From Paenibacillus lacisoli (GTDB lineage: Bacteria; Bacillota; Bacilli; Paenibacillales; Paenibacillaceae), in contig NZ_JAUQTB010000009.1 of assembly GCF_030580655.1 (NCBI RefSeq), positions 62,001 to 126,000 of the forward strand: 64,000 nucleotides of DNA, in the 5' to 3' direction. This document shows positions 36,043-45,932 of this stretch, one piece after another. A model generated the notes under the pieces. It did not search any database, had not been told where the DNA came from, and was given only the letters and a program-made list of their open reading frames with translations. A program made the translations under genes and the position numbers. Positions within the stretch are counted from its first letter, which is position 1; every line of letters starts with the position of its first letter.

Positions 36043-36357
36043 ATGCTGGTATCGGCTGTCGCCTTTTCTATTCTAATCGGGATCGTCATTCTTTTTCAGC
36101 TTGCACTGGCGGCTGGTGCCCCTTGGGGCAGTTATGCCATGGGCGGAAAGTTTCCTGGGAAATATTCGCCGGTTATGCGTATAGCATCCATAGTTCAAGC
36201 TGCGATTCTGTCGCTAATGGCCTTAATTGTACTAAGCAAAACCAATGTAATTCTTCCTTACTGGCATTCGTTCGCGGGAGCTGCAAGCTGGTTCGTCGTC
36301 GTCTTCTCGGGGATTGCTCTCATGCTGATTACCAGTATATTTGCAGCTGCAGGATAG
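36043..36357 (+). CDS. Small membrane protein, possibly C-terminally truncated
   Basis: 104 residues with three hydrophobic segments (VAFSILIGIVILFQLALA, RIASIVQAAILSLMALIVL, SWFVVVFSGIALMLITSIFA) and the loop GAPWGSYAMGGKFPGKYSPVMR, which I associate with a family of small membrane proteins usually around 140 residues. The frame stops where the family normally continues into a fourth segment, so the gene may be shortened. AAGGGGGAT precedes the ATG. It is 106 bp after sigJ on the same strand and ends before a strong terminator, so it may belong to the sigma operon. Confidence 0.7.
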   Translation: MLVSAVAFSILIGIVILFQLALAAGAPWGSYAMGGKFPGKYSPVMRIASIVQAAILSLMALIVLSKTNVILPYWHSFAGAASWFVVVFSGIALMLITSIFAAAG

Positions 36358-36372
36358 CTTCTCCATGCAAAT

Positions 36373-36420
36373 AAGACCGTTCATCACAGCTGCACCTGCC
36401 TGCCTGTGATAAACGGTCTT
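36373..36420. terminator. Bidirectional terminator
   Basis: AAGACCGTTcATCACAG pairs with CTGTGATaAACGGTCTT over a 14-base loop; it separates the sigma operon from the converging gene. Confidence 0.8.
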
Positions 36421-36443
36421 ACTGCTAAACGATTCAGATTATG

Positions 36444-36890
36444 CTACGCCAGAGCTCGCAGCTTCAAGGTCAGCTCATGACTTTCCGCTGTGTTCACCGA
36501 CTCGGCAATCACCCAGTTCGGGGCTAACCTTTGCTCCAGCAGCCGGGTCTGTTCGGCTGTGAGCGAAAGGCCACTCACGACTCCTTCTCCTACCTGGAAG
36601 TCCCGGTCTGATTGCAGGCCGAATGCCTTTTCCAGCCAGATCTTAAGTCCGTTGCGTGTGTTGAACGTAATCCGGTACCCCTCGCGTACCGCCTGTTCCA
36701 AGGGTTCGTTGTGCTCCTGGGCATAAGACAGAAAATCCTCATACGTAAAATGCTCCTCAGACACGGTATCCAGCGATGTCGTATCTCCTGAGCGAACCGC
36801 TTCCAGGATGACCTCATCGGACAAACCCTTGCCGCGGGCATGCTCCAATAAAATAGCTGTATTCTGCGATATTCTTACTTCGGTACTCAT
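36444..36890 (-). CDS. Hypothetical cytoplasmic protein
   Basis: 148 residues, acidic and mostly helical, without signal or membrane segment. The N-terminus (VRISQNTAILLEHARGKGLSDEVILEAVRSG) and the segment RITFNTRNGLKIWLEKAFGL are the most structured parts. AAGGAGCAG lies eight bases before the ATG, giving a clear start. I do not recognise a family. It is separated from the opp operon upstream by about 60 bp and could be its last cistron, although it has a different kind of product. Confidence 0.7.
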   Translation of the reverse strand: MSTEVRISQNTAILLEHARGKGLSDEVILEAVRSGDTTSLDTVSEEHFTYEDFLSYAQEHNEPLEQAVREGYRITFNTRNGLKIWLEKAFGLQSDRDFQVGEGVVSGLSLTAEQTRLLEQRLAPNWVIAESVNTAESHELTLKLRALA

Positions 36891-36952
36891 ATGATTCTGC
36901 TCCTTCCGTTATCAGGTTTCTGTCCATTCAGCAGCTCGGATTAAAGCACAAC

Positions 36953-37867
36953 TCACAGCTGGTCCCGGTAACCCGATACCCAATGACCCGGAGAAACCTC
37001 AAACCATTCTGGCTCTTCATCCTGCGGACGGGCTGCCTCTACATAGAGCGGCGGCATCTGCTGGCGGACCGTAGGATCAGGCACCGGGATAGCTCCCAGC
37101 AGCGACTTGGTATACGGATGCGCCGGGTGACGGTACAGCTCCTCACTCGGAGCAACCTCAACCAGCTTGCCCCGGTACATCACGCCAATCCGGTTGGAGA
37201 TATGTCGTACCATGGACAGGTCATGGGCAATGAACAGGTAGGTCAGGCCAAGCTCTTCCTGCAAGTCCTCCAGCATATTCACAACCTGTGCTTGAACAGA
37301 CACATCTAACGCGGACAGCGGCTCATCACATAAAATAAACTCCGGATTCACCGACAGCGCGCGTGCAATACTGATCCGCTGACGCTGGCCGCCGCTGAAT
37401 TCATGCGGATAACGCTCAGCGTGTTCCGGCTTGAGCCCTACCCGGTTCAAGAGATCAAGCGCTCGTTCCTTGATCTCGGCCTTCGAACCGATGTTATGAA
37501 TTCCCATAGGTTCGCTGATAATCTGCAGCACATTCATGCCTGGATTCAATGAGGAATACGGATCCTGGAATATCGTCTGCATCCGTTTGCGGAACGGCTT
37601 GAGCTGACGCTCGTTCATCTTCGCCAGATCCTGCCCGCCAAATTGGATCCTTCCGTCCGTAACATCGTACAGGCGGACAATACTGCGACCGGTCGTAGAT
37701 TTACCGCAGCCTGATTCACCGACGAGGCCAAAGGTCTCGCCGCGGTGAATATGGAAGCTGACGTTATCTACGGCCTTCAATACGTCCTTGCCTTTGGAGC
37801 TCTGGATCGGAAAATATTTCTTCAATCCCTGGACATCCAGCAGCACTTCGCGTGTTTTGTCACTCAT
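36953..37867 (-). CDS. oppF: Oligopeptide ABC transporter ATP-binding protein (OppF type)
   Basis: 304 residues. Walker [11 protein letters not shown]-loop ([16 protein letters not shown]), ABC signature [14 protein letters not shown], Walker B ([11 protein letters not shown]) and the H-loop in FIAHDLS. The C-terminal OppD/F-specific region ([16 protein letters not shown]) is present but lacks the Cys-rich motif. It is the second ATPase of the peptide importer. The start overlaps the oppD stop by four bases. The order oppA-B-C-D-F is standard. Confidence 0.93.
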   Translation of the reverse strand: MSDKTREVLLDVQGLKKYFPIQSSKGKDVLKAVDNVSFHIHRGETFGLVGESGCGKSTTGRSIVRLYDVTDGRIQFGGQDLAKMNERQLKPFRKRMQTIFQDPYSSLNPGMNVLQIISEPMGIHNIGSKAEIKERALDLLNRVGLKPEHAERYPHEFSGGQRQRISIARALSVNPEFILCDEPLSALDVSVQAQVVNMLEDLQEELGLTYLFIAHDLSMVRHISNRIGVMYRGKLVEVAPSEELYRHPAHPYTKSLLGAIPVPDPTVRQQMPPLYVEAARPQDEEPEWFEVSPGHWVSGYRDQL

Positions 37868-38856
37868 GCTTCCACCTCCTCATCGGTACGGTCATCCAGA
37901 AGCCAACACAGTGCGCGGTGTCCCGGTGCGGTCTCCGTATAGGCAGGCATCTGCTTGCATACGTCCATGGCATGCGGGCAGCGCTCCATAAACGGACAGC
38001 CGGAAGGCGGATGCACCAGATTCGGAGGTGTTCCCTCAATCGCAACCAGACGCTGGCGCGCCCCCTCTTCACCCGGTTTCGGAATGGAACGCAGCAGCCC
38101 CTGGGTATATGGATGCTGCGGTTCGGCAAAGATTCGTTCCACTGGGCCTTCCTCCATAATCAGACCGCCGTACATGACGACGACTCTGGTGCAGACCTGT
38201 GCCACTACCCCGAGATCATGGGTGATCATCAGAATAGAGGTTTGCGTGGTCTCCTTCAGTTCCTTCATCAGCTGTAGAATCTGTGCCTGAATGGTAACGT
38301 CGAGCGCTGTCGTCGGTTCATCAGCGATCAGCAGTTCCGGCTTGCAGGATAAAGCGATCGCAATCATGACACGCTGGCGCATTCCGCCGCTGAACTCATG
38401 CGGGTACTGGTCGATTCGCGTCTCCGGTGAAGGGATACCGACTTGACGGAGCAGCTCAATTGCTTCCTTGCGGGCGGCAGTCTTGTCCATCCCGCGATGC
38501 CGCCGGATGACCTCCACCATCTGCTTGCCTACCCGCACCACCGGATTCAGCGAGGTCATCGGGTCCTGGAAGATCATTGAGATCCGGTTGCCCCGGATTT
38601 TACGCATTTCCTGATCACTCTGCTCCAGCAGATTCATCCCGCGGAACAGGACTTCCCCCTCTGTAATCCGTCCCGGCGGCTGAATGAGACGAATCAGCGA
38701 ACGGGCGGTCACACTTTTACCGCTTCCCGATTCACCGACCAGCCCGACGACTTCACCTTCCTGCATAGAAAAGCTGACGCCCCGTACTGACTGCACTTCA
38801 CCTTCCCGGGTTTTAAATGATGTTTTCAAATTGTGTACAGACAACAATTCCGTCAT
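37864..38856 (-). CDS. oppD: Oligopeptide ABC transporter ATP-binding protein (OppD type)
   Basis: 330 residues. Walker A GESGSGKS, signature [14 protein letters not shown], Walker B ([12 protein letters not shown]), H-loop ITHDLG. The C-terminal OppD extension with the Fe-S-type cysteines ([14 protein letters not shown] ... ALC) is intact. It pairs with OppF to energise peptide uptake. It follows oppC after a 65-bp gap and is coupled to oppF by a four-base overlap. Confidence 0.93.
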   Translation of the reverse strand: MTELLSVHNLKTSFKTREGEVQSVRGVSFSMQEGEVVGLVGESGSGKSVTARSLIRLIQPPGRITEGEVLFRGMNLLEQSDQEMRKIRGNRISMIFQDPMTSLNPVVRVGKQMVEVIRRHRGMDKTAARKEAIELLRQVGIPSPETRIDQYPHEFSGGMRQRVMIAIALSCKPELLIADEPTTALDVTIQAQILQLMKELKETTQTSILMITHDLGVVAQVCTRVVVMYGGLIMEEGPVERIFAEPQHPYTQGLLRSIPKPGEEGARQRLVAIEGTPPNLVHPPSGCPFMERCPHAMDVCKQMPAYTETAPGHRALCWLLDDRTDEEVEA

Positions 38857-38921
38857 GATTTGTATTCACCCCGCTGTATCTATGTAATTCTGCATCTTGT
38901 GGCATATGCGCACTCCATGCA

Positions 38922-39767
38922 TTATCTTTTGTTCACTTTAGGTTCAAACGCAGCCCGGAACACATCCCCCAGAAAATTAAAGGACAGCACGGTCAGCAGA
39001 ATGAACAGCCCCGGGAAGATCGCCATATACGGCGCTTCACTGATAAAGCCCTGTGCGTCATTCAGCATGCTGCCCCATGAGGAATTCGGCTGTTTCACCC
39101 CAAGCCCCAGAAAGCTCAGCGACGATTCCATCAGAATCGCGGTTGCAATATTGATGGTAGCGGCCACGATAATCGTCGGCATCACGTTGGGAATAATGTG
39201 CTTAATAATAATGCGTGCCGGATTCTGGCCGGATACTTTTGCATAGAGTACATACTCCCGTTCCTTGACGGACATGGCCTCGGCACGGACAATCCGCGCA
39301 ATGTTCATCCAGCTGAGAACACCAATAATGACAATAATGGTTCCGATTCCCGGCTTCAGATAAGCATTCAGAATCAGCATCAGGAAAAAGGACGGAATGG
39401 ACATCAGCACATCAACGATACGCATAAGGGTATTATCAACCCATCCGCCAAAATAACCGCTCGCCGTTCCGACAATCGTGCCGACGATAACAGCGATCGC
39501 CATGGACAGGAAGCCGACAGCCAGGGAGACTCGTCCCCCATACAGTGCCCGCGCCAGATAATCCCGTCCATAATCGTCTGTGCCGAACCAATGGTCCGCA
39601 CTGGGCGGCTGAAGGCGCTCCATGACAACAATCTTGTTGGGATCGTGCGGAGACAGAAAGGCCAGCAGTGAGGCCAGCACGAAAATAAATAATATAATTA
39701 GAGCAAACAGTCCGGTTTTTTGATGCCGGAACTGCTCCCGCAGATTACGCCACCGCATTGAATTCAT
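38922..39767 (-). CDS. oppC: Oligopeptide ABC transporter permease (OppC type)
   Basis: 281 residues. An N-terminal OppC_N segment with the first membrane helix (LFALIILFIFVLASLLAFL) and HDPN, then the GTDDYGRDYLARALYGGR motif, five further membrane segments and the EAA-like loop (EYVLYAKVSGQNPARIIIKHIIPN). The family is nickel/dipeptide/oligopeptide importers. It lies 8 bp after oppB. Confidence 0.92.
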   Translation of the reverse strand: MNSMRWRNLREQFRHQKTGLFALIILFIFVLASLLAFLSPHDPNKIVVMERLQPPSADHWFGTDDYGRDYLARALYGGRVSLAVGFLSMAIAVIVGTIVGTASGYFGGWVDNTLMRIVDVLMSIPSFFLMLILNAYLKPGIGTIIVIIGVLSWMNIARIVRAEAMSVKEREYVLYAKVSGQNPARIIIKHIIPNVMPTIIVAATINIATAILMESSLSFLGLGVKQPNSSWGSMLNDAQGFISEAPYMAIFPGLFILLTVLSFNFLGDVFRAAFEPKVNKR

Positions 39768-39775
39768 TGTTTATC

Positions 39776-40726
39776 TCACCCCGTTGTCTTGATTCTTGGG
39801 TCTACCACCCCATATAGGATATCGGCCACCAGGTTGCCGATGACCAGCAGGATGGATGAAATCATGGTAATTCCCATAATGATCGGATAGTCCAGACCAT
39901 GTACAGCCGTTATGCCCAACGAGCCCATGCCCGGCCAGGAGAAGACTGACTCGGTGATGAAAGCCCCGGCAATAAGTTCAGGTAAGGACATGCCCAGAAT
40001 CGTGATCACAGGCAGCAGCACATTCTTGAGCACATGACGCAGAAGAACCGTAGCTTTGGTTGCACCATAGGCGTATTGAATCTGGACATAGTCCTCCTCC
40101 AGCTGACTGATCGTATTGGAGCGGATATATCGCATATAAACCGAGACATTCATAAACGTTAACACCGTACATGGCAGAATTCCATGCTTGATAATGTCCC
40201 AGGCAGAGTCCATCCCTACCGTCCGCATACCCATGCTGGGCAGCCAGTGCAGCTCGACGGCGAACAGATAGATCAGCATCAGCGCAAACCAGAAGCTTGG
40301 AATAGAAATCCCTACATACGAGATCAAGCTCAGTACACGGTCCAGAAGCCCGTTCTGCTTGGACCCTGCCAGCATACTGAGCGGAATGGAGATTAACAGG
40401 GACAGCAGCAGTGCCACGCCCATTAGACCAAAGGTAGCTGGTATGCGTTCAATAATCATCTGTGCAGCAGGTCTATGACTGACAAGAGAATAACCTAGGT
40501 CACCTGTCAGCACATTCTTGAGCCATACGACATACTGGACATACATGGGCTGATCCAGACCCAGACTCTGGCGCATCCGCTCCACATCGGCTGCCCCCAT
40601 ATTCGGGGTGACGAAGGATAACACCGGGTCACCAGGTGCAAGCTTAATCAGCGTAAACGAAACGATTGAAATCACAAACAGAAGAGGGATCGCCTGCGCG
40701 ATCCTCCGGACGATATAGTTGTTCAA
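39776..40726 (-). CDS. oppB: Oligopeptide ABC transporter permease (OppB type)
   Basis: 316 residues with six membrane helices. Family features are the start YIVRRIAQAIPLLFVISIVSF split around KLAPGDP, the LGLDQPMYVQYVVWL block, PSFWFALMLIYLFAVELHWLP and the loop YGATKATVLLRHVLKNVLLP. It forms the channel with OppC. It follows oppA after a perfect hairpin that may limit permease expression. Confidence 0.92.
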   Translation of the reverse strand: MNNYIVRRIAQAIPLLFVISIVSFTLIKLAPGDPVLSFVTPNMGAADVERMRQSLGLDQPMYVQYVVWLKNVLTGDLGYSLVSHRPAAQMIIERIPATFGLMGVALLLSLLISIPLSMLAGSKQNGLLDRVLSLISYVGISIPSFWFALMLIYLFAVELHWLPSMGMRTVGMDSAWDIIKHGILPCTVLTFMNVSVYMRYIRSNTISQLEEDYVQIQYAYGATKATVLLRHVLKNVLLPVITILGMSLPELIAGAFITESVFSWPGMGSLGITAVHGLDYPIIMGITMISSILLVIGNLVADILYGVVDPRIKTTG

Positions 40727-40743
40727 TTGGGCACCTCCGAATC

Positions 40744-40767
40744 AACGCCGGCCTCGCGGCCGGCGTT
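40744..40767 (-). other. Hairpin between oppA and oppB
   Basis: AACGCCGGCC and GGCCGGCGTT form a perfect 10-bp GC-rich stem with a four-base loop, without a T-run on the minus strand. It is a likely mRNA-stability or attenuation element after the binding-protein cistron. Confidence 0.7.
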
Positions 40768-40783
40768 AGTTGGTTTGCTGCTA

Positions 40784-42376
40784 TTATTTTTTGTACAGCT
40801 TTGACAGATCCTCCAGCATAACGACCGGTTTCGGATTGGCTTCTTTTACACCGCCGTAGGTGTTGTCGATTGCCACAATCGCTTTGGTATAAGCAATTGG
40901 ATATACCGTCATCTCGTTAGCTACCGTCTGCTGGATCTGTTTGTACAGATCAGCACGCTTGGTCGTATCGATCTCAACGGCTGCCTGATCCCACAGTTTG
41001 TCAAAGTCGGCACTCTTATAATGAGAGTAGTTGTAGGCTGCATCACTCAGGAAGAGGGATTTATACGCATCCGGCTCATAACCCATGATGTAACCGCCGA
41101 AGGACAGATCAAAGTCCTTATTGTTCATATCCAATGTCTTATTACCATAAGCCGTACCGTCCATTGGAAGCAGTTCGACTTCAATGCCGACATCCTTCAG
41201 CTTCTGCTGGATATAGAGAGCCTGGCTCGTCTGCGGCTTGTTCGTGTTCGTATAAGCCAGACGCAGTTTCAGGTTGCTGACACCTGCGTCAGCCAGCAGC
41301 TGTTTCGCTTTGTCTGCATTGTAATCATATTTCTCTACATCGTCCGTCTGATACAGCGTATCCGGCGTAAGAATGGAAGGTGCAGGTTCCGCAAAATCAC
41401 CGGAAGAGTAGGAAGCTGTAATCAATTCATTCTTATCCAGCGCATAAGCGATAGCCTGACGAATTTCCTTCTTCTGCATTACAGGTACATTCAGGTTAAA
41501 GACCATGTACTGCAGACGGCCTTCCGGATAAATCTCCAGGTTAAACTTGCCGGTATCTTTCAGCTTGTTGTAGTCCTGGGTATCCACCATGCGCATCTGG
41601 ATTTCGCCGTTCTGCAGGGCAAGATTCGCTGCGTTAGGATCCTTCGCTACACGATAAGTCACCGAATCGAGATGAGCTTTACCTGCAAAATAATCGTCAA
41701 AACGTTCCAGGGTCACATATTCGCCCGGACGGTACTCTTTGAATTTGAATGGACCGGAACCGACAGGCGCATTGTTCTTATCGCTTTTCTCAATGTCAGC
41801 CACACCATCGAAGATGTGCTTTGGAATCGGATAGAAGGCAACCATACCGCCCTCGAATGCTGCGGATACTTCCGGCAGCTGGAATTTCACAGTCAGATCG
41901 TCTACCTTGGTAACCTTCACCGGCTTGCCGTTGAACACAAACTGGCTGCGCATGGAGCTGTGCTGCTTCTCATCCAGAATGCTGTTCATGGTGAACACGA
42001 TATCGTCAGCCGTCAGCGGCTGTCCATCATGCCATTTAAGCCCGTCTTTGAGCTTCAGGGTGTATGTAAGATGGTCATCGGAGAAGCTGTCACTCTCGGC
42101 GAGGACATAAGTTTTTTTGCCATCATTAATGTTAAACAGCGGAGCGTACAGAGACTGGTCAATCGTCAGCGTCACACGGTCTCCTGCATAGATTGGGTTC
42201 ATCACCTGCGGATCATCCTGAACGGCAATCACGATGCTGCCGCCATCTTTCGGCGTACCGTCGTCACTTGCCGTGGAGCTGGACGAGCTGGCGCTGTCAC
42301 TACTGCTGCCGCACGCACTCACGATGGCGATCATCGCAACGAGCATTAGAGACAGCCAAATTTTTCCTGCTTTCAT
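40784..42376 (-). CDS. oppA: Oligopeptide-binding lipoprotein (OppA type)
   Basis: 530 residues. Lipoprotein signal (KIWLSLMLVAMIAIVSAC) with a Ser-rich tether, then an SBP family-5 fold: KDGGSIVIAVQDDP, a central YTLKLKDGLKWHDGQPLTADDIVFT block and a FDLSFGGYIMGYEPDAY region near residue 415. It binds extracellular peptides. The open frame extends 26 codons upstream, but AGGGGG precedes this ATG. It is the first gene of oppABCDF. Confidence 0.93.
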   Translation of the reverse strand: MKAGKIWLSLMLVAMIAIVSACGSSSDSASSSSSTASDDGTPKDGGSIVIAVQDDPQVMNPIYAGDRVTLTIDQSLYAPLFNINDGKKTYVLAESDSFSDDHLTYTLKLKDGLKWHDGQPLTADDIVFTMNSILDEKQHSSMRSQFVFNGKPVKVTKVDDLTVKFQLPEVSAAFEGGMVAFYPIPKHIFDGVADIEKSDKNNAPVGSGPFKFKEYRPGEYVTLERFDDYFAGKAHLDSVTYRVAKDPNAANLALQNGEIQMRMVDTQDYNKLKDTGKFNLEIYPEGRLQYMVFNLNVPVMQKKEIRQAIAYALDKNELITASYSSGDFAEPAPSILTPDTLYQTDDVEKYDYNADKAKQLLADAGVSNLKLRLAYTNTNKPQTSQALYIQQKLKDVGIEVELLPMDGTAYGNKTLDMNNKDFDLSFGGYIMGYEPDAYKSLFLSDAAYNYSHYKSADFDKLWDQAAVEIDTTKRADLYKQIQQTVANEMTVYPIAYTKAIVAIDNTYGGVKEANPKPVVMLEDLSKLYKK

Positions 42377-42574
42377 TGTTGTTTCCCCCTCATGTTGTAT
42401 CAAATCTATTAGAGATTCTGTTAAGTAGTATAGCAAGTCACCGACAAAAATCAACCATTTTTCCGACTTATTTTATAGGAATTATAATTAAAGCGTTTTC
42501 ATCTTGTTTTTTCTGTGAATTCTCGTTTCCGAACTAGATCTCCTGCCCCCTACAGGATTGCATCAAATGATAGA

Positions 42575-42601
42575 CAAAAAGACCCGCATGTCTGCGAGTC
42601 T
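42575..42601 (-). terminator. Terminator of the phzF-family gene
   Basis: On the minus strand AGACtCGCA and TGCGgGTCT form a stem with one mismatch and a 4-base loop, followed by TTTTTG. It is just after the gene's stop. Confidence 0.65.
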
Positions 42602-42608
42602 CCGGCTG

Positions 42609-43490
42609 CTATTCTACCAACCATTCTCCTCTTGCAACAGGAAATACTTGTCCTCCTACACGGATATCCATTCCTGCTCCATCACCGCTGGCTCTAACCA
42701 GGATCAGAGATTTCCGTTGCATCTCATACCCCTGCTCAACCCGGTAAGCCAGACGCTGTCTGTTCAGAAAATGATGCTTCAGCAGGTATCCCGCCAGATT
42801 ACCGTTCGCGCTGCCTGTTGCTGCATCTTCAGGATAGCCGGAATCATCACAAAAAACCCGCACATTCAGGTCATTTGCCTTGTTATATGTTTCCGTAGAG
42901 AACACCAGAATATTGGCCCCAAATTGCTCCTTTAAGAACCAGCTGTACTTTTCCGGGTGGATCCGGCATTTCCTAACGGCTGCGAGTGAAGTTAACGGTA
43001 CAATGAGCGAAGGCAGCCCGGTGGACACCTCCTGAATCGGATACCCATCGGCCATATCTTCCGGCTGGAGATTCAATATTCCGCATATTGTTTCCCTATC
43101 GACGGTACGGCCGAACTGTGGAGGCTTCTGCTGCATCCAGATCTCTCCTCCGGCTTCGAAGGTAACCGGAATCTGTCCGACCTTGAGATTAAGAAGAAGC
43201 TGGTCCGTCTGCTCATGACCGTATTCACGACGAAGGATATAAGCGGTTCCGAGCGTTGGATGACCAGCGAAAGGCACCTCCGTATCCGGCGTGAAGATCC
43301 GTACATCATACCCTCCATGGACTGATTCTCCGGATATGATGAAGGTGGTCTCGGCAAAATTCGTTTCCTTGGCGATCCGCTGCATGTCTTCTGGCGTGAG
43401 GCCGGCAGCATGACGGAAGACTGCCAGCTGGTTCCCCTGGTATCTCTCTTCCGCAAATACATCAACAATATCAAACGGTATCATTTTCAT
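42609..43490 (-). CDS. PhzF-family isomerase-like protein
   Basis: 293 residues of the PhzF/diaminopimelate-epimerase fold made of two similar halves. Motifs: FDIVDVFAEERYQGNQLAVF at the start, the catalytic glutamate in NFAETTF, FAGHPTLGTAY in half one and the paired DAATGSANGNLAGYLL in half two. Members isomerise small aromatic or amino-acid-like substrates; only the phenazine enzyme is well known, and no phenazine genes are nearby, so the substrate is unknown. GAAGGAGTG precedes the first of two close ATGs. Confidence 0.9.
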   Translation of the reverse strand: MKMIPFDIVDVFAEERYQGNQLAVFRHAAGLTPEDMQRIAKETNFAETTFIISGESVHGGYDVRIFTPDTEVPFAGHPTLGTAYILRREYGHEQTDQLLLNLKVGQIPVTFEAGGEIWMQQKPPQFGRTVDRETICGILNLQPEDMADGYPIQEVSTGLPSLIVPLTSLAAVRKCRIHPEKYSWFLKEQFGANILVFSTETYNKANDLNVRVFCDDSGYPEDAATGSANGNLAGYLLKHHFLNRQRLAYRVEQGYEMQRKSLILVRASGDGAGMDIRVGGQVFPVARGEWLVE

Positions 43491-43624
43491 AATCTCACTC
43501 CTTCAGGCAATGCAATAGGTAAATAATCTCATCATATATGAAAATGAGTTACTCCATATTGTAGAACATCGAAAAGCTTATATAAACTGCTGCTCCCCAG
43601 ATAATCAGGGCGGGTCAGATAGCC

Positions 43625-43656
43625 AAACAGGCGGCCGATCTCTCGGCCGCCTGTTT
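43625..43656 (-). terminator. GC-rich hairpin after the MFS gene
   Basis: AAACAGGCGGCCGA and TCGGCCGCCTGTTT form a perfect 14-bp stem with a 4-base loop; only a TTT follows. It lies 31 bp downstream of the MFS stop. Confidence 0.7.
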
Positions 43657-43687
43657 GTGGTACGATTCAATTTGATCCCTATGAGCT

Positions 43688-45014
43688 TCAGCTGGCCAGC
43701 AAAATACGCCTTCCAAGGGTACCGGTCAGAATCAGCATAATGAAACCGATAGAGACCGGAAAACCGTAGAGCTCAAACCAGTCCAGTGATGAGGGCCAGG
43801 CCTTCATCCAGCCATAGATCCTGCCACCGGCTAAAGGCCCGACAAACGAGGTTAATCCCGTTAAAGCTGAATACATGGCGATGAACATCGGACGTTCACT
43901 TTTTGGCGTATCTCCGATGGTAAAGTTAAAAGCAAGCTGGTTAAATCCGCCGACACCGATCCCAAGCAGCACATGCGACAGAACCAGCACCAGCAGGATC
44001 GGCAGGATTGCAAGCAGTCCCCAGGAAAGACAGGAAGCCGCAATAATCGGAAGCGTCCAGAAAAGCAGCTTCTTATTGCTGTACCGCGCATTCAGATTGC
44101 CCCAGATATAGAAGCTCGCCATCATTGCAAGTGTCTGCATGACGGTAATAATGGATATTGTTTTGTAATTGACATGCATCAGGTCCAGCATGGCATAGCT
44201 GAACAAGGGTACAACAAGCGTCTGTACCAAGAGCCAGCTGGCCAGAAATGCAGTCGCTTTCATGAATCCGGCGTCCTGCAGCGGTCTGCGAAGCATCGGC
44301 CAGAAGGACGTTTCCTGTGACCGTTCGAACGGAAGGTCCGGATAATAAAAATAAATGATAATGTTGGCTACCGAGCAGATCCAGATCGGAATAAAGAGCA
44401 GCAGGAAGCCGGTGCCGCCGGGAAAACGGTCTAACAGGATGCCACCCGTGAAGAGGCACAGGCTGCCGAGTGCATTCAGAATGGTATTGCGGATCCCGAA
44501 ATGTCGGCCCCGTACCCGCGCAGGCACGATATCACTGATTAACGATGTCCAGAGCATGCTCGCGACAGCGTTGGCCGCAAACGCCACTGTATAGGTCGCA
44601 ATATATACGCTAACCCACAGATCCTTCGGAAATATAAAAGGAATTAATCCGGTACCGGCCCACAGCAGTCGATGAATGGTCAGAAACCAGATCAATGTCC
44701 ACTTGCGGCTGCGAATGCGCTGTATACCATAAGCAATTCCAAGCTGAGCGATATTAACAAAGGTGGTTATTGCCAGTACAAAACCGATCTGACTGGAGCT
44801 GGCGCCAAGATAAAGCAGAAATCCGGTAAGAAACGGACCTCCAAGGAGGGTCTGAAATATCGTTGAAGGTACCCCTTCCCATGTGGCAATACGTATCTGC
44901 CTGCGTTGAACTGATAGCCTCCTGCGCGGTCTTGGCTTGACCGCCGGTCGGACTTGCTTGACCGTGTTAGGTATGGGGATACACTCCTTTGACTGACCTG
45001 GGGTCCGTCTTCAT
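43688..45014 (-). pseudogene. MFS transporter gene with a 5' frameshift
   Basis: The main frame encodes an MFS-type transporter with at least ten membrane segments. The uninterrupted piece from the first usable start (TTG at 44695) is only 335 residues and lacks the first helices. Upstream the same frame continues in coding-like sequence (RIATWEGVPSTIFQTLLGG, then a helix LTGFLLYLGASSSQIGF) to about 44990 but contains no ATG, GTG or TTG. An ATG at 45014 in the adjacent frame stops after 15 codons; removing one C from the CCCC run near 44977-44980 would join both into a product of about 441 residues. It is a pseudogene, a phase-variable gene or a sequencing error. Confidence 0.65.
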
Positions 45015-45247
45015 CTGACTTTCTTTCCCCATTCTACTCGGAAGCGCTAACATGTCAATAAGGTTTTGCACTGCAGCTTGCGGCTGCTTTCCGTTCATGC
45101 AGATGACCGGCATTCGTTCGGAATTCAATGTCCTGCACGCCTGTTCTCTGTTATCCCCCAGCGGCCTCCGTTACGGCCAGTGGCGTCATATATTCTTTGT
45201 TTATGTCTTTACTTACTCTAGGCATTTATTCAGGAATCTATGAGGTC

Positions 45248-45874
45248 CTAATCTTGCTGTGCTTCCAGCTCTTCGAGCGACCGGTCCAGCCAGGTTTCAT
45301 ACCAGTCCAGGAAGGTAAGCCGGTTCTCATTCTCAAAATAATGATCCGGAAAAATGCCGTTACCGTTGACCCGGTCGTCAACCCAGATTTCTCCACAGGA
45401 AGGCCCGCAGAGGACCAGATTCATGGACACCCCGCAGCCAAAATTGCTGATGCGCAGCAGCCCGGCTGAATGCTCCGTACTGAAATACTGTTCCTCCATT
45501 CTCTGAAGCTGCTCCTCACTGTGCGTATCTTCGTTCCAATCCGTATCCATGTTCCACTCGTCCGTATAGGGAAATGGTGCAGATATATCATTTAGTTCAT
45601 TTTTGTGATCCAAATCGCTGTATACACCCTCTTCCGGCTCAGCCAGACCGTAGTAGGGACCCGCGCCGCCGGCGCCCGCCTGCATGATAAAAGCTTTATA
45701 ATTCTCGGGCAGCGTCACACTCCAGGCCTTCTCGAAGCCCCTGACCTGATCCTCATTCCAGGGCGGGGCCAGTCTGTATCGATGCTGATCTGCTCCGAAC
45801 AGATCAAGCGCAGGATCCAATGCTGCCAGCTGCTTCAGCTTCCGCAGGATTCGATCTATTTGCTTCTGATACAC
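45248..45874 (-). CDS. SMI1/KNR4 (SUKH) family protein
   Basis: 208 residues, very acidic. SUKH features: WNEDQVRGFEKAWSVTLPENYKAFIMQAGAGGAGPYYGL, then the WNMDTDW region, and LLRISNFGCGVSMNLVLCGPSCGEIWVDDR and a FLDWYETWLD tail. SUKH proteins in bacteria often neutralise polymorphic toxins or serve as regulators; no toxin is nearby. GTG is used because AGGAGG stands eight bases upstream; the ATG just before it is out of frame. It begins an array of similar small proteins running to 53.2 kb. Confidence 0.85.
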   Translation of the reverse strand: MYQKQIDRILRKLKQLAALDPALDLFGADQHRYRLAPPWNEDQVRGFEKAWSVTLPENYKAFIMQAGAGGAGPYYGLAEPEEGVYSDLDHKNELNDISAPFPYTDEWNMDTDWNEDTHSEEQLQRMEEQYFSTEHSAGLLRISNFGCGVSMNLVLCGPSCGEIWVDDRVNGNGIFPDHYFENENRLTFLDWYETWLDRSLEELEAQQD

Positions 45875-45932
45875 TCCATCAGCCTCCTTTTCATCTAACT
45901 CAGGTGAAATACTTCCCGTTATCGCATTGCTA

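Noticed and set aside
41021..42349. 442-codon plus-strand frame
   Set aside because: It is antisense to oppA over its whole length, lacks a ribosome site, and has no family resemblance.
45128..45469. Hydrophobic 113-codon plus-strand frame
   Set aside because: It looked like a membrane peptide at first, but half of it is antisense to the SUKH gene and it has no ribosome site.
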